DNA from: an uncultured Collinsella sp.
GTDB taxonomy: Bacteria; Actinomycetota; Coriobacteriia; Coriobacteriales; Coriobacteriaceae
Assembly (NCBI GenBank): GCA_900554495.1
Contig: USHR01000121.1
Coordinates: forward strand, 1-5,499
DNA length: 5,499 bases
Reading direction: 5' to 3'
This document shows positions 1 to 5,499 of this stretch, in pieces. The position numbers were made by a program, and so were the translations under genes. The notes below the pieces were generated by a model that was not told the DNA's origin, ran no database searches, and saw nothing but the letters and a program-made list of their open reading frames with translations. Positions within the stretch are counted from its first letter, which is position 1, and each line of letters begins with the position of its first letter.

Positions 1-1229
1 CCGGTCAGGCCGGCGCCGTGCCCGCGAAGGCCGGCTCCGACATTAAGCTCACGCTCGACCTTAAGATTCAGCAGGCCTGTGAGACGGCGCTGGCGAGCGC
101 TATCGAGCTTGCCAAGACCACTGGCTACAGCAATGCCGGCAACGGCGCAGTGGTGTGTCTCGATCCCAACAATGGCGAGATCCTGGGCATGGCGAGCGAG
201 CCCAAGTTCGATCCGTCCGTCTTTATCGGCGGTGTCTCAAATGACGTGTGGACCGAGCTCAATGATGACAAGGGTTCGCACCCGCTGCTCAACCGCGCCA
301 TTAGCGGACAGTACATGTCGGCCTCGACCATCAAGCCGCTCTCGGCACTGGCCGGTCTTGAGTTTGGAACCTACACGTCGGGGCAGACGACCAACTGCAC
401 GGGTTATTGGACGGGTCTGGGCAAGTCGTGGGGCAAGTACTGCTGGCTGCATTCCGGCCACGGCACCATGACGCTGCAGTCGGGTATCGCCAACTCGTGC
501 GACCCCGTCTTCTACGACATGGGCAAGGCGTTCTTTTATGACGAGAAACATTCCGAGGGCCTGCAGGAGGTCTTTCGTCGCTGGGGTCTAGGCAAGACCT
601 GCGGTATCGATCTGCCGAGTGAGGGCGCGGGCCGTATTCCCGATGCCGAGTGGAAAGAGTCGTACTTCACCGACGCATCTGCCGAGGACCGCAAGTGGAA
701 TGCCGGCGATATGACCAACATTGCCATCGGTCAGGGCGACATCCTGGTGACGCCCCTGCAGATGGCGTGTGCCTATATGGGTCTTGCCAACGGCGGCAAA
801 CAGTACGTGCCTCACGTGTTTTTGTCTGCCGTGTCGCGCGATGGCGACGGCGATGCCTATAAGTACAACGGCAAGGGCAAGAAGAAGCGCCTGGAGGCCA
901 AGATCAACAGTGATTCGGATTTGGCTCTTGTTCGCAACGGCATGCACGACGTGATTTACACGGCATCGACGTCCCTGGCGGCGCACTTTGGTACCCTGAC
1001 GCCGCAGGTATACGGCAAGTCGGGCACGGGCGAGAAAAGCGGCGAGGACGAATACGCTTGGTTCTGCGCCTATGCACCGGCCGATAATCCCAAGTATGTC
1101 ATCGCTACTGTCCTGGAGCAGGGCGGCGGCGGCTCAGATACCGCGATGCATGTCGTGCGCGACGTGCTCGGTGTGATTTATGACGAGCCCGATACCTCTT
1201 CGGCCTCGGGCGATTCTTCGGTTCGATAG
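1..1229 (+). CDS. mrdA: Penicillin-binding protein 2 (class B, D,D-transpeptidase), 5'-truncated by the window edge
   Basis: Class B PBP that cross-links peptidoglycan stem peptides outside the cytoplasmic membrane during cell elongation, working with the SEDS glycosyltransferase encoded next. The frame is open from base 3, so the gene starts upstream. The GTG at 18 is an internal Val just before the domain-opening segment KLTLDLKIQ. The membrane anchor and pedestal domain are therefore missing. Catalytic motifs are present in order: SxxK as STIK (nucleophile Ser codon 324-326, in SASTIKPLSAL), the second motif as SCD (codons 495-503), and KSGT (codons 1017-1028). SxD instead of SxN is usual for PBP2 (E. 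coli PBP2 has SAD). KSG for KTG is a conservative variant. HSGHGTMTLQSGIANS and NIAIGQGDILVTPLQMA are typical PBP2 signatures. A short Ser/Asp-rich tail ends the protein at TAG 1227-1229. The transpeptidase identity is very secure. The PBP2 (MrdA) subtype rests on the SxD motif and adjacent rodA. Confidence 0.93.
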   Translation, partial: GQAGAVPAKAGSDIKLTLDLKIQQACETALASAIELAKTTGYSNAGNGAVVCLDPNNGEILGMASEPKFDPSVFIGGVSNDVWTELNDDKGSHPLLNRAISGQYMSASTIKPLSALAGLEFGTYTSGQTTNCTGYWTGLGKSWGKYCWLHSGHGTMTLQSGIANSCDPVFYDMGKAFFYDEKHSEGLQEVFRRWGLGKTCGIDLPSEGAGRIPDAEWKESYFTDASAEDRKWNAGDMTNIAIGQGDILVTPLQMACAYMGLANGGKQYVPHVFLSAVSRDGDGDAYKYNGKGKKKRLEAKINSDSDLALVRNGMHDVIYTASTSLAAHFGTLTPQVYGKSGTGEKSGEDEYAWFCAYAPADNPKYVIATVLEQGGGGSDTAMHVVRDVLGVIYDEPDTSSASGDSSVR

Positions 1230-1233
1230 GAGG
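1228..1233 (+). promoter_or_regulatory. Shine-Dalgarno AGGAGG for rodA
   Basis: A perfect AGGAGG lies 5 bases before the ATG at 1239. Its first two bases are the last two of the PBP2 stop codon TAG. The overlap fixes the rodA start and suggests translational coupling between the transpeptidase and its glycosyltransferase partner. Confidence 0.85.
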
Positions 1234-1238
1234 TTGCG

Positions 1239-2465
1239 ATGGATTTTTCTCCGGCGGATCTGTTCCGTTCAACCAAGACCGGCTCTCGTAGCAGCCTGGA
1301 CCGCGTCAACAAGCAACTTTCGGCCTCGCGCGGCACGTTTCGCCAAAAGGTCCATATCGGTGTGCTCGTGGCTACAGTGGCGCTCGTCGCCTACGGTGCC
1401 ATCATTATCTGGTCGGCTTCGCAGTTTAAGGCCGATGCTTCGTTCTCACGCCATCTGCTGGGAATTGGCATCGGCACGGTGCTGGCGGTGCTGGTCTGGC
1501 GCTCCGACCTGCGCGGTATTTCCAATTTCTCGACGGCGTTGCTCGTCATCGACCTGATCGTGATCCTCTCGCCCAAGATTCCGGGTCTGTCCTATACGGG
1601 CGGTCTGGGCATGACGGGCTGGATCAAGATTCCCGGTATCGGCTTGACATTCCAGCCGGTTGAGCTTGCCAAGCTCATCACCATCTTCTTTATTGCTACG
1701 CTTGGCTCGCAGTATAACGGTCGCATCGATACCGTTCGCGACTACGTCAAGCTCTGCGGCATGTTGTCCATTCCGTTTTTGGCCGTCGTCGCCATGGGCG
1801 ACCTGGGCTCGGGCCTTGTTGTGCTGGTTTCGGGCGCCATCGTCATTTGTATGAGTGGTGCACGCCGCGAATGGGTGCTGTCGACCCTGGCCCTGCTCGT
1901 GGGCCTGGTGGCCCTCGTCCTGGCGCTCGATTCGGTCTTTGATTCGTTGCTCGGCCACGATGTGCTTATCAAGCAGTATCAGATGAACCGTCTGACGGTC
2001 TTTATCGACCCCGATAATGCCGATTCGGACGATGCCTACAACCTGCAGCAGTCGCTTATCGCCGTTGGCTCGGGTGGCTTCTTTGGTAAGGGTTTGGGCC
2101 ATGCGACGCAGTCGGCCGGCGGCTTTCTGCCTGAGTTCCACACCGACTTCGTCTTCGCCTTTCTGTCCGAGACCTTTGGCTTTTGCGGCTCCTTTTTGCT
2201 GCTGTGCTTGTACGTACTGCTCATCTTCTCGACGATCCGCGTTGCTTTTAAGTGTGAGTCCCTGTTTTTGCGTCTTTCGTGTGTTGGCATCGTTGGCATG
2301 TGGGCGTTCCAGACCTTCGAAAACATCGGCATGTGCATCGGCATGATGCCGATTACCGGTATTCCGCTACCGTTTATTAGCTTCGGTTCGTCTTCGATGA
2401 TGATTCAGCTGCTGACGGTGGGTATCGTACAATCCATATGGCGGCATCGTTCGGGCGCCGCGTAA
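1239..2465 (+). CDS. rodA: RodA, SEDS-family peptidoglycan glycosyltransferase (rod-shape protein)
   Basis: Integral membrane glycosyltransferase of the FtsW/RodA/SpoVE (SEDS) family, which polymerises lipid II into glycan strands in complex with a class B PBP. The protein has 408 aa. A polar cytoplasmic N-terminus (about residues 1-37) is followed by roughly ten hydrophobic segments (about 38-60, 71-88, 97-112, 141-157, 171-187, 189-205, 212-231, 304-331, 344-362, 375-399). A large extracytoplasmic loop lies at about 232-303. Family motifs: GWIKIPG (127-133), QPVELAK (139-145), DLGSGLV (188-194), FLPEFHTDFVFA (296-307), whose Asp303 matches the essential Asp of characterised RodA proteins, and the C-terminal signature NIGMCIGMMPITGIPLPFISFGSSS (362-386). 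RodA is preferred over FtsW because a PBP2 gene lies directly upstream, 9 bases away. Two deviations from consensus: MGDLG where PDLG is usual, and FGSSS where YGGSS is usual. Start ATG is supported by AGGAGG. Confidence 0.93.
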   Translation: MDFSPADLFRSTKTGSRSSLDRVNKQLSASRGTFRQKVHIGVLVATVALVAYGAIIIWSASQFKADASFSRHLLGIGIGTVLAVLVWRSDLRGISNFSTALLVIDLIVILSPKIPGLSYTGGLGMTGWIKIPGIGLTFQPVELAKLITIFFIATLGSQYNGRIDTVRDYVKLCGMLSIPFLAVVAMGDLGSGLVVLVSGAIVICMSGARREWVLSTLALLVGLVALVLALDSVFDSLLGHDVLIKQYQMNRLTVFIDPDNADSDDAYNLQQSLIAVGSGGFFGKGLGHATQSAGGFLPEFHTDFVFAFLSETFGFCGSFLLLCLYVLLIFSTIRVAFKCESLFLRLSCVGIVGMWAFQTFENIGMCIGMMPITGIPLPFISFGSSSMMIQLLTVGIVQSIWRHRSGAA

Positions 2466-2470
2466 CCGCT

Positions 2471-2477
2471 GGAGGGG
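2471..2477 (+). promoter_or_regulatory. Shine-Dalgarno GGAGGGG for the DUF697-like gene
   Basis: GGAGGGG lies in the 18-base gap after rodA, ending 6 bases before the ATG at 2484. It is the only gap long enough to hold an independent ribosome site clear of the upstream stop codon. No promoter or hairpin is visible in the gap. Confidence 0.75.
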
Positions 2478-2483
2478 TTTGCT

Positions 2484-3413
2484 ATGAAAATTCCCGTAGA
2501 TAAGCTGACCCGCGCTTTTAAGATGGGCGCGTCCGTTAAGAAGGATTCCGATACGCCGGTGCGCGTCTCGGTCTATCTGGATTCGTCCGCCTCGCGCTTT
2601 CTGGCCGAGACGGTGCGTGACGCCTTTGTGCCGCAGACGACCTCGGGCATTGTGCGCGTCGAGCGTCTGGGGGAGGAGCGAATTGCTCCAAAGACCGATA
2701 CCGATGTGGTGCTGGTGCTCTCGTGTGGTTCCGACCGCTTGGAGAGTGCCGTGCAGGAGCTCGTGATCGCCGGCGCGCCCGTGTGCGTGCTTGCCGAGTC
2801 TGCTGTGGAGGTGCCGTTTATCGAGGAGTCCACGCCCATGCTCGGCGTGGTAGCGGCAACCGATAAGACGTATCTGCTCGAGACGCTTGCCCGCTGGATT
2901 CTCGATCGCACCGACAAGGAAACGGCTTTTGCGGCGAACTTTGCCTTCATGCGCATCGCGGCGGCCAACCGTATCATCACCTCGTGCGCGCTCACCAATA
3001 TGACGACCGGTGCACTGGTGTTTTTGCCGGGCGCCGATTATCCCGTTATGGCGCTGGCGCAGGTGGGCATGCTCTTTGAGCTCGCTGCCGTCTTTGGACG
3101 CGGCATTAAGCCTGAGCGCGGCTACGAGGTCGCCGGCGTGCTTGCCGGCGGTCTTGTGATCCGCGCGGTCACCCGCGCGCTCGTCAAGCAGACGCCGCAT
3201 ATTGGGTTTGCCGTCAAGGCGCTCACTGCTGCCGCGGGCACCTATGGCATGGGCCGTGCGCTCGTTTCGCTCTACGAGCGCGATGTCGACTACAGCCGTG
3301 CCAACGAGGTGGTCACTGCCACGTTCTCCCGCGTTCGCGATCTGGTGACCACGGTCGCGGGCGCTACTCGTCCCATGGCGTCCTATCAGGACGCATCAGA
3401 TCTCGCTGCTTAG
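2484..3413 (+). CDS. Uncharacterised protein with a DUF697-like C-terminal region
   Basis: A 309-aa protein of unknown function. The N-terminal part (about 25-140) reads as an alternating strand/helix fold: strands VRVSVYL (26-32), TDVVLVLS (73-80), PVCVLA (99-104) and GVVAA (121-125), then helix YLLETLARWIL (130-140). This recalls a Rossmann or degenerate GTPase fold. There is no GxxxxGK[ST] P-loop and no NKxD motif, so nucleotide binding is not supported. The rest (about 147-265) resembles the DUF697 family: AANFAFMRIAAANRII, GALVFLPGADYPVMALAQVGMLFELAAVFGR, then a Gly/Ala-rich helix GVLAGGLVIRAVTRALV and AAAGTYGMGRALVSLYE. Two or three of these segments are hydrophobic enough to be membrane-associated, but no signal peptide is seen. 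DUF697 domains elsewhere accompany GTPase-like proteins (for example E. coli YcjF beside YcjX). Position in a rod/radical-SAM operon suggests an envelope-linked housekeeping role, which is inference only. The ATG start has a good ribosome site. Confidence 0.7.
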   Translation: MKIPVDKLTRAFKMGASVKKDSDTPVRVSVYLDSSASRFLAETVRDAFVPQTTSGIVRVERLGEERIAPKTDTDVVLVLSCGSDRLESAVQELVIAGAPVCVLAESAVEVPFIEESTPMLGVVAATDKTYLLETLARWILDRTDKETAFAANFAFMRIAAANRIITSCALTNMTTGALVFLPGADYPVMALAQVGMLFELAAVFGRGIKPERGYEVAGVLAGGLVIRAVTRALVKQTPHIGFAVKALTAAAGTYGMGRALVSLYERDVDYSRANEVVTATFSRVRDLVTTVAGATRPMASYQDASDLAA

Positions 3414-3416
3414 GGG
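3412..3416 (+). promoter_or_regulatory. Shine-Dalgarno AGGGG deciding the TTG start of the radical SAM gene
   Basis: AGGGG overlaps the TAG stop of the upstream gene (3411-3413) and sits 7 bases before TTG 3424. No ATG or GTG occurs in frame between the upstream stop and this TTG. Conserved family sequence (LAKVEKPSRYIDHEWG) begins by about residue 16, so no later start fits. Together these fix the start at TTG and suggest coupling to the upstream gene. Confidence 0.75.
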
Positions 3417-3423
3417 TTTTCCG

Positions 3424-5301
3424 TTGCGCGTTGCATACCAAGACTGTTTTCATTTAATTGAGCCGCTGCTCGCCAAGGTCGAGAAGCCGAGCCGCTATAT
3501 CGATCACGAGTGGGGTACGCTTTCCAAGGCCGATGCCGACTACCGTTGCTGCCTGATCTACCCGGATGTGTACGAGGTTGGTCTGCCCAACCAGGGCATC
3601 GCCATCCTCTACAACATCCTTAACCAGGCCGAGGGCATCTCCTGCGAGCGCGGCTATGTGCCGTGGCCAGATATGGGTGACGCCATGCGCGAGGCGGGCA
3701 TTCCGCTGCTGTCGCTCGAGGGTGCAGCGCCGGTCGCTTCGTTTGATATTGTCGGCTTGCATGTTCCGCACGAGATGGCGGTGACGAACTTCCTCGAGGC
3801 ACTCGACCTCGCTGGTATTCCGCTGTTAGCGGCCGACCGAGGCGAAGACGACCCCATCATCATCGCCGGCGGTCCCTCGGTGTACAACCCCGAGCCGTAC
3901 GCGGCCTTCTTCGATGCCGTCCTCATCGGTGAGGGAGAGGAATCGCTGCTCGAGACCTGCCAGCTGCATCGTCGCCTGCGTGACGAAGGAGTCCCGCGCG
4001 CGCAGATTGTCGAGCAGCTTGCATCCATTGCCGGCAACTACGTGCCGTCGCTCTATGAGGTGCGTCACGACGTGCCCTGCTCGCCGCACGGCTACACCGT
4101 GCCGCGTGAGGGTAAGGATGCGCCGACTGTGGTCTACAAGCGCGTCGTCGAGGATTTCGGCGCCACGAATCCGCTGTCGCAGTCGTGCGTGCCCTATGCG
4201 CAGCTGGTTCACGACCGCCTGTCTATCGAGATCCTGCGCGGCTGTGCCCGCGGCTGTCGTTTTTGCCAGGCTGGCATGACGTATCGCCCGGTGCGCGAGC
4301 GCTCGGCCGACCAGATCGTCTCGTCGGTGATTCAGGGTCTGGAAAAGACTGGCTATGACGAGGTGTCGCTGACCTCGCTCTCCACGACCGACCACTCCTG
4401 CATTCGCGACGTGCTCGGCAGGCTCAACCGTCGCCTGGAGGATACGGGTATTCGCGTGTCTATTCCGTCGCAGCGCCTGGATTCGTTTGGCGTGGATATG
4501 GCCGAGTCGGTTGCCGGCGAAAAGAAGGGCGGCCTGACGTTCGCGCCCGAGGCCGGCAGCCAGCGCATGCGCGACATCATTAACAAAAACGTGACCGAGG
4601 AGGACCTGGACCGTGCGGCCAAGGCGGCCTTCGAGGCCGGCTGGAACCGCATGAAGCTCTACTTTATGATGGGCCTTCCCGGCGAGCGCGACGAGGACAT
4701 CGTGGCCATCGCCAATCTGGCCGATCACGTGCTGGAGCTCGGTCGTTCCGTGGTGCCCAAGGCTCGTCGCGGCTCGATCTCGGTGTCCATCTCGGTCTCG
4801 GTCTTTATCCCCAAGGCTGCCACGCCGTTCCAGTGGTGCCCGCAGCTCGACTACGACGACGTCAAGCGTCGCCAGAAGCTGCTCATCACGAGCGTTCGCA
4901 ACCGTGCCGTCCGCGTGCATTACCACGATGCCGAGACCTCGCTCATCGAGGCCGCGCTTTCCCGCGCCGGTCGTGACATGACGCCCGTCATCATCGATGC
5001 TTGGCGCTCGGGTTCTCGCTTTGACGCCTGGGTAGAGCATTTCTCGCTCGATAACTGGAAGGAAGCTGCTGCCAAAAACGGCATCGACCTCAATGAACTC
5101 GTGCACCTGCCCTACGAGTTGGATTGGCGTTTGCCGTGGGAGCATGTGAGCCCCGGCTGCACGCGCGGTTTCCTCGAGCGCGAGTACCGTCGCTCGCTCG
5201 AGGGCGTCACGACTCCCGACTGCACCCGTACGTCGTGCACCGGCTGCGGGATCTGCCCCACGCTCCACGCCAAGAATGTATTGATGGGTGATCGCGCATG
5301 A
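3424..5301 (+). CDS. TIGR03960-family radical SAM protein with B12-binding-type N-terminal domain
   Basis: A 625-aa radical SAM enzyme of the uncharacterised TIGR03960 type (B12-binding domain radical SAM); reaction and substrate are unknown. The N-terminal Rossmann-like domain (about 40-190) has PDVYEVGLPNQG (47-58), ASFDIVGLHVPHEMAVTNFLEALDLAGIPLL (105-135), IIIAGGPSVYNPEPYAAFFDAVLIGEGEE (145-173). The canonical cobalamin ligand motif DxHxxG is absent, so B12 binding is not shown. The radical SAM core begins near 264. LRGCARGCRFC supplies the CxxxCxxC triad (Cys274, 278, 281; first codon 4243-4245) for the SAM-binding 4Fe-4S cluster. Family blocks GLTFAPEAGSQRMRDIINKNV (370-390), KLYFMMGLPGE (411-421) and FIPKAATPFQW (461-471) follow. 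A C-terminal cysteine cluster Cx4Cx2Cx2C (Cys600, 605, 608, 611) could bind a second cluster or a metal. Start is TTG with AGGGG. The TGA stop overlaps the next ATG. The partner gene is often adjacent or fused. Confidence 0.9.
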   Translation: MRVAYQDCFHLIEPLLAKVEKPSRYIDHEWGTLSKADADYRCCLIYPDVYEVGLPNQGIAILYNILNQAEGISCERGYVPWPDMGDAMREAGIPLLSLEGAAPVASFDIVGLHVPHEMAVTNFLEALDLAGIPLLAADRGEDDPIIIAGGPSVYNPEPYAAFFDAVLIGEGEESLLETCQLHRRLRDEGVPRAQIVEQLASIAGNYVPSLYEVRHDVPCSPHGYTVPREGKDAPTVVYKRVVEDFGATNPLSQSCVPYAQLVHDRLSIEILRGCARGCRFCQAGMTYRPVRERSADQIVSSVIQGLEKTGYDEVSLTSLSTTDHSCIRDVLGRLNRRLEDTGIRVSIPSQRLDSFGVDMAESVAGEKKGGLTFAPEAGSQRMRDIINKNVTEEDLDRAAKAAFEAGWNRMKLYFMMGLPGERDEDIVAIANLADHVLELGRSVVPKARRGSISVSISVSVFIPKAATPFQWCPQLDYDDVKRRQKLLITSVRNRAVRVHYHDAETSLIEAALSRAGRDMTPVIIDAWRSGSRFDAWVEHFSLDNWKEAAAKNGIDLNELVHLPYELDWRLPWEHVSPGCTRGFLEREYRRSLEGVTTPDCTRTSCTGCGICPTLHAKNVLMGDRA

Positions 5302-5453
5302 GTGAGCGCCTGACCGACAACCCCACGCTCTTTAGACTTCGTGTTCGCTATGGCAAGCGCGATCGCCTTAAGTACCTGGGCCATCTCGAAGTGATCCATA
5401 CCATTGAGCGCATCGTGCGCCGTGCGGGACTTCCCTATGCCGTCACGCAGGGC
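5298..5453 (+). CDS. TIGR03936/DUF2344 family protein, N-terminal 52 codons only (3'-truncated by adapter)
   Basis: Start of the conserved partner of the upstream radical SAM protein. The ATG at 5298 shares an ATGA overlap with that gene's TGA, a classic translational-coupling arrangement. The visible protein includes FRLRVRYGKRDRLKYLGHL and IERIVRRAGLPYAVTQG. These match the opening of the DUF2344 family, which typically reads as a Lys/Arg-rich strand, SHLD-like segment, ER..RRA.LP and then QGFnPh. Function is unknown. The family is fused to TIGR03960 proteins in some species and commonly lies beside RNase E/G, suggesting a shared, possibly RNA-related role (inference). The frame stays open to the window end, but the last 15 codons (from 5454) are sequencing adapter and must not be included. 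The natural protein should continue with Phe after Gly52. The ribosome site is weak (GGGTGAT, 5286-5292), consistent with coupled translation. Confidence 0.82.
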
Positions 5454-5499
5454 CTGTCTCTTATACACATCTCCGAGCCCACGAGACTAGCGCTCATCT
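5454..5499. other. Illumina Nextera adapter contamination (mosaic end, read-2 primer remainder, i7 index, P7 start)
   Basis: This is synthetic sequence, not genome. Bases 5454-5472 are exactly the 19-base Tn5 mosaic end, CTGTCTCTTATACACATCT. Bases 5473-5487 are CCGAGCCCACGAGAC, the rest of the Nextera read-2 (i7-side) adapter. Bases 5488-5495, TAGCGCTC, occupy the 8-base i7 index slot; I recall this as Nextera XT index N723. Bases 5496-5499, ATCT, are the first bases of the P7 flow-cell sequence. Element order and spacing match a library read running off a short insert. The junction at 5453/5454 interrupts the DUF2344 gene in mid-motif. It is a contig end with untrimmed adapter, not a real transposon insertion. 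Confidence 0.98.

Noticed and set aside
18..20. GTG as the start codon of the first gene
   Set aside because: The frame is open to base 3 and this Val lies at the entry of the transpeptidase domain. A PBP2 also needs an N-terminal membrane anchor and pedestal domain, so the gene begins outside the window.
1446..2141. A 231-codon minus-strand open frame inside rodA
   Set aside because: In-phase antisense frame ending at the sense TCA codon for RodA Ser70. Polar, Gln/Arg/Asp-rich translation opposite membrane helices is the expected mirror of hydrophobic codons.
3013..3050. Hydrophobic LPGADYP region as a signal peptide or a separate small gene
   Set aside because: It is internal to a continuous frame with a good start and matches the DUF697-like block, so no separate gene is supported.
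2367..3200. A 277-codon minus-strand open frame across the rodA / DUF697-like gene junction
   Set aside because: Same in-phase antisense effect: it terminates at the sense CTA codon for RodA Leu377 (2367-2369). It crosses two genes only because both share one reading phase.
4774..4806. Short TCGGT/ATCTCGGT repeat within the radical SAM gene (SISVSISVSV)
   Set aside because: It encodes an alternating beta-strand preceding the conserved FIPKAATPFQW block, and the family has a similar VSVSVFVPK segment. This is coding low complexity, not a repeat element.
3826..5268. A 480-codon open frame on the minus strand, antisense to the radical SAM gene
   Set aside because: It is exactly in phase with the sense codons, so its stops can arise only from sense TTA, CTA or TCA codons, which are rare in this GC-rich gene. 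It ends precisely at the sense TTA for Leu135 (3826-3828). The translation is rich in Arg/His with no recognisable motif, whereas the sense frame has full family signatures.
5454..5472. Tn5 mosaic end read as a natural transposon or IS50 boundary
   Set aside because: It is followed immediately by the synthetic Nextera primer, an index and the P7 start, with no transposase or target-site duplication. It is a library adapter.

Overview
This is a compact, single-strand bacterial gene block of roughly 60% GC. It carries the downstream part of a cell-elongation (peptidoglycan) operon running into a conserved radical-SAM/RNA-related operon. Protein style, GC-rich third codon positions, near-absence of TTA/CTA/TCA codons and gene order suggest a high-GC Gram-positive. 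I favour the class Coriobacteriia (Collinsella/Olsenella-like). That is inference from style; no 16S or other lineage marker lies in the window.

Layout, all on the + strand: (1) 1-1229, the C-terminal transpeptidase part of a PBP2-type class B penicillin-binding protein, cut by the left edge. (2) 1239-2465, RodA, a SEDS-family glycosyltransferase with about ten membrane segments. (3) 2484-3413, an uncharacterised protein whose C-terminal half looks like DUF697. (4) 3424-5301, a TIGR03960-type B12-binding-domain radical SAM protein starting at TTG. (5) 5298-5453, the first 52 codons of a TIGR03936/DUF2344 protein, overlapping the radical SAM gene by 4 bases (ATGA). Gaps between genes are 9, 18, 10 and -4 bases. 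No terminator or promoter is visible between them, so they are probably co-transcribed. No gene-free stretch exceeds 20 bases.

How the genes work together: RodA polymerises glycan strands from lipid II and its cognate PBP2 cross-links them during side-wall elongation. The radical SAM and DUF2344 proteins are a conserved pair, fused in some species. From general knowledge they often sit next to RNase E/G and rplU-rpmA downstream of mre/rod genes, so those genes are predicted just beyond the right edge.

The right end is not natural DNA. Positions 5454-5499 are an Illumina Nextera adapter: the 19-base transposon mosaic end, the read-2 primer remainder, an 8-base i7 index and the first 4 bases of P7. 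Genomic sequence stops at 5453, exactly where the DUF2344 protein should continue with the conserved Phe of its QGF motif. I found no undescribed system. The most useful observations are the adapter artefact, the false genes it creates, and the uncharacterised DUF697-like protein between rodA and the radical SAM gene.
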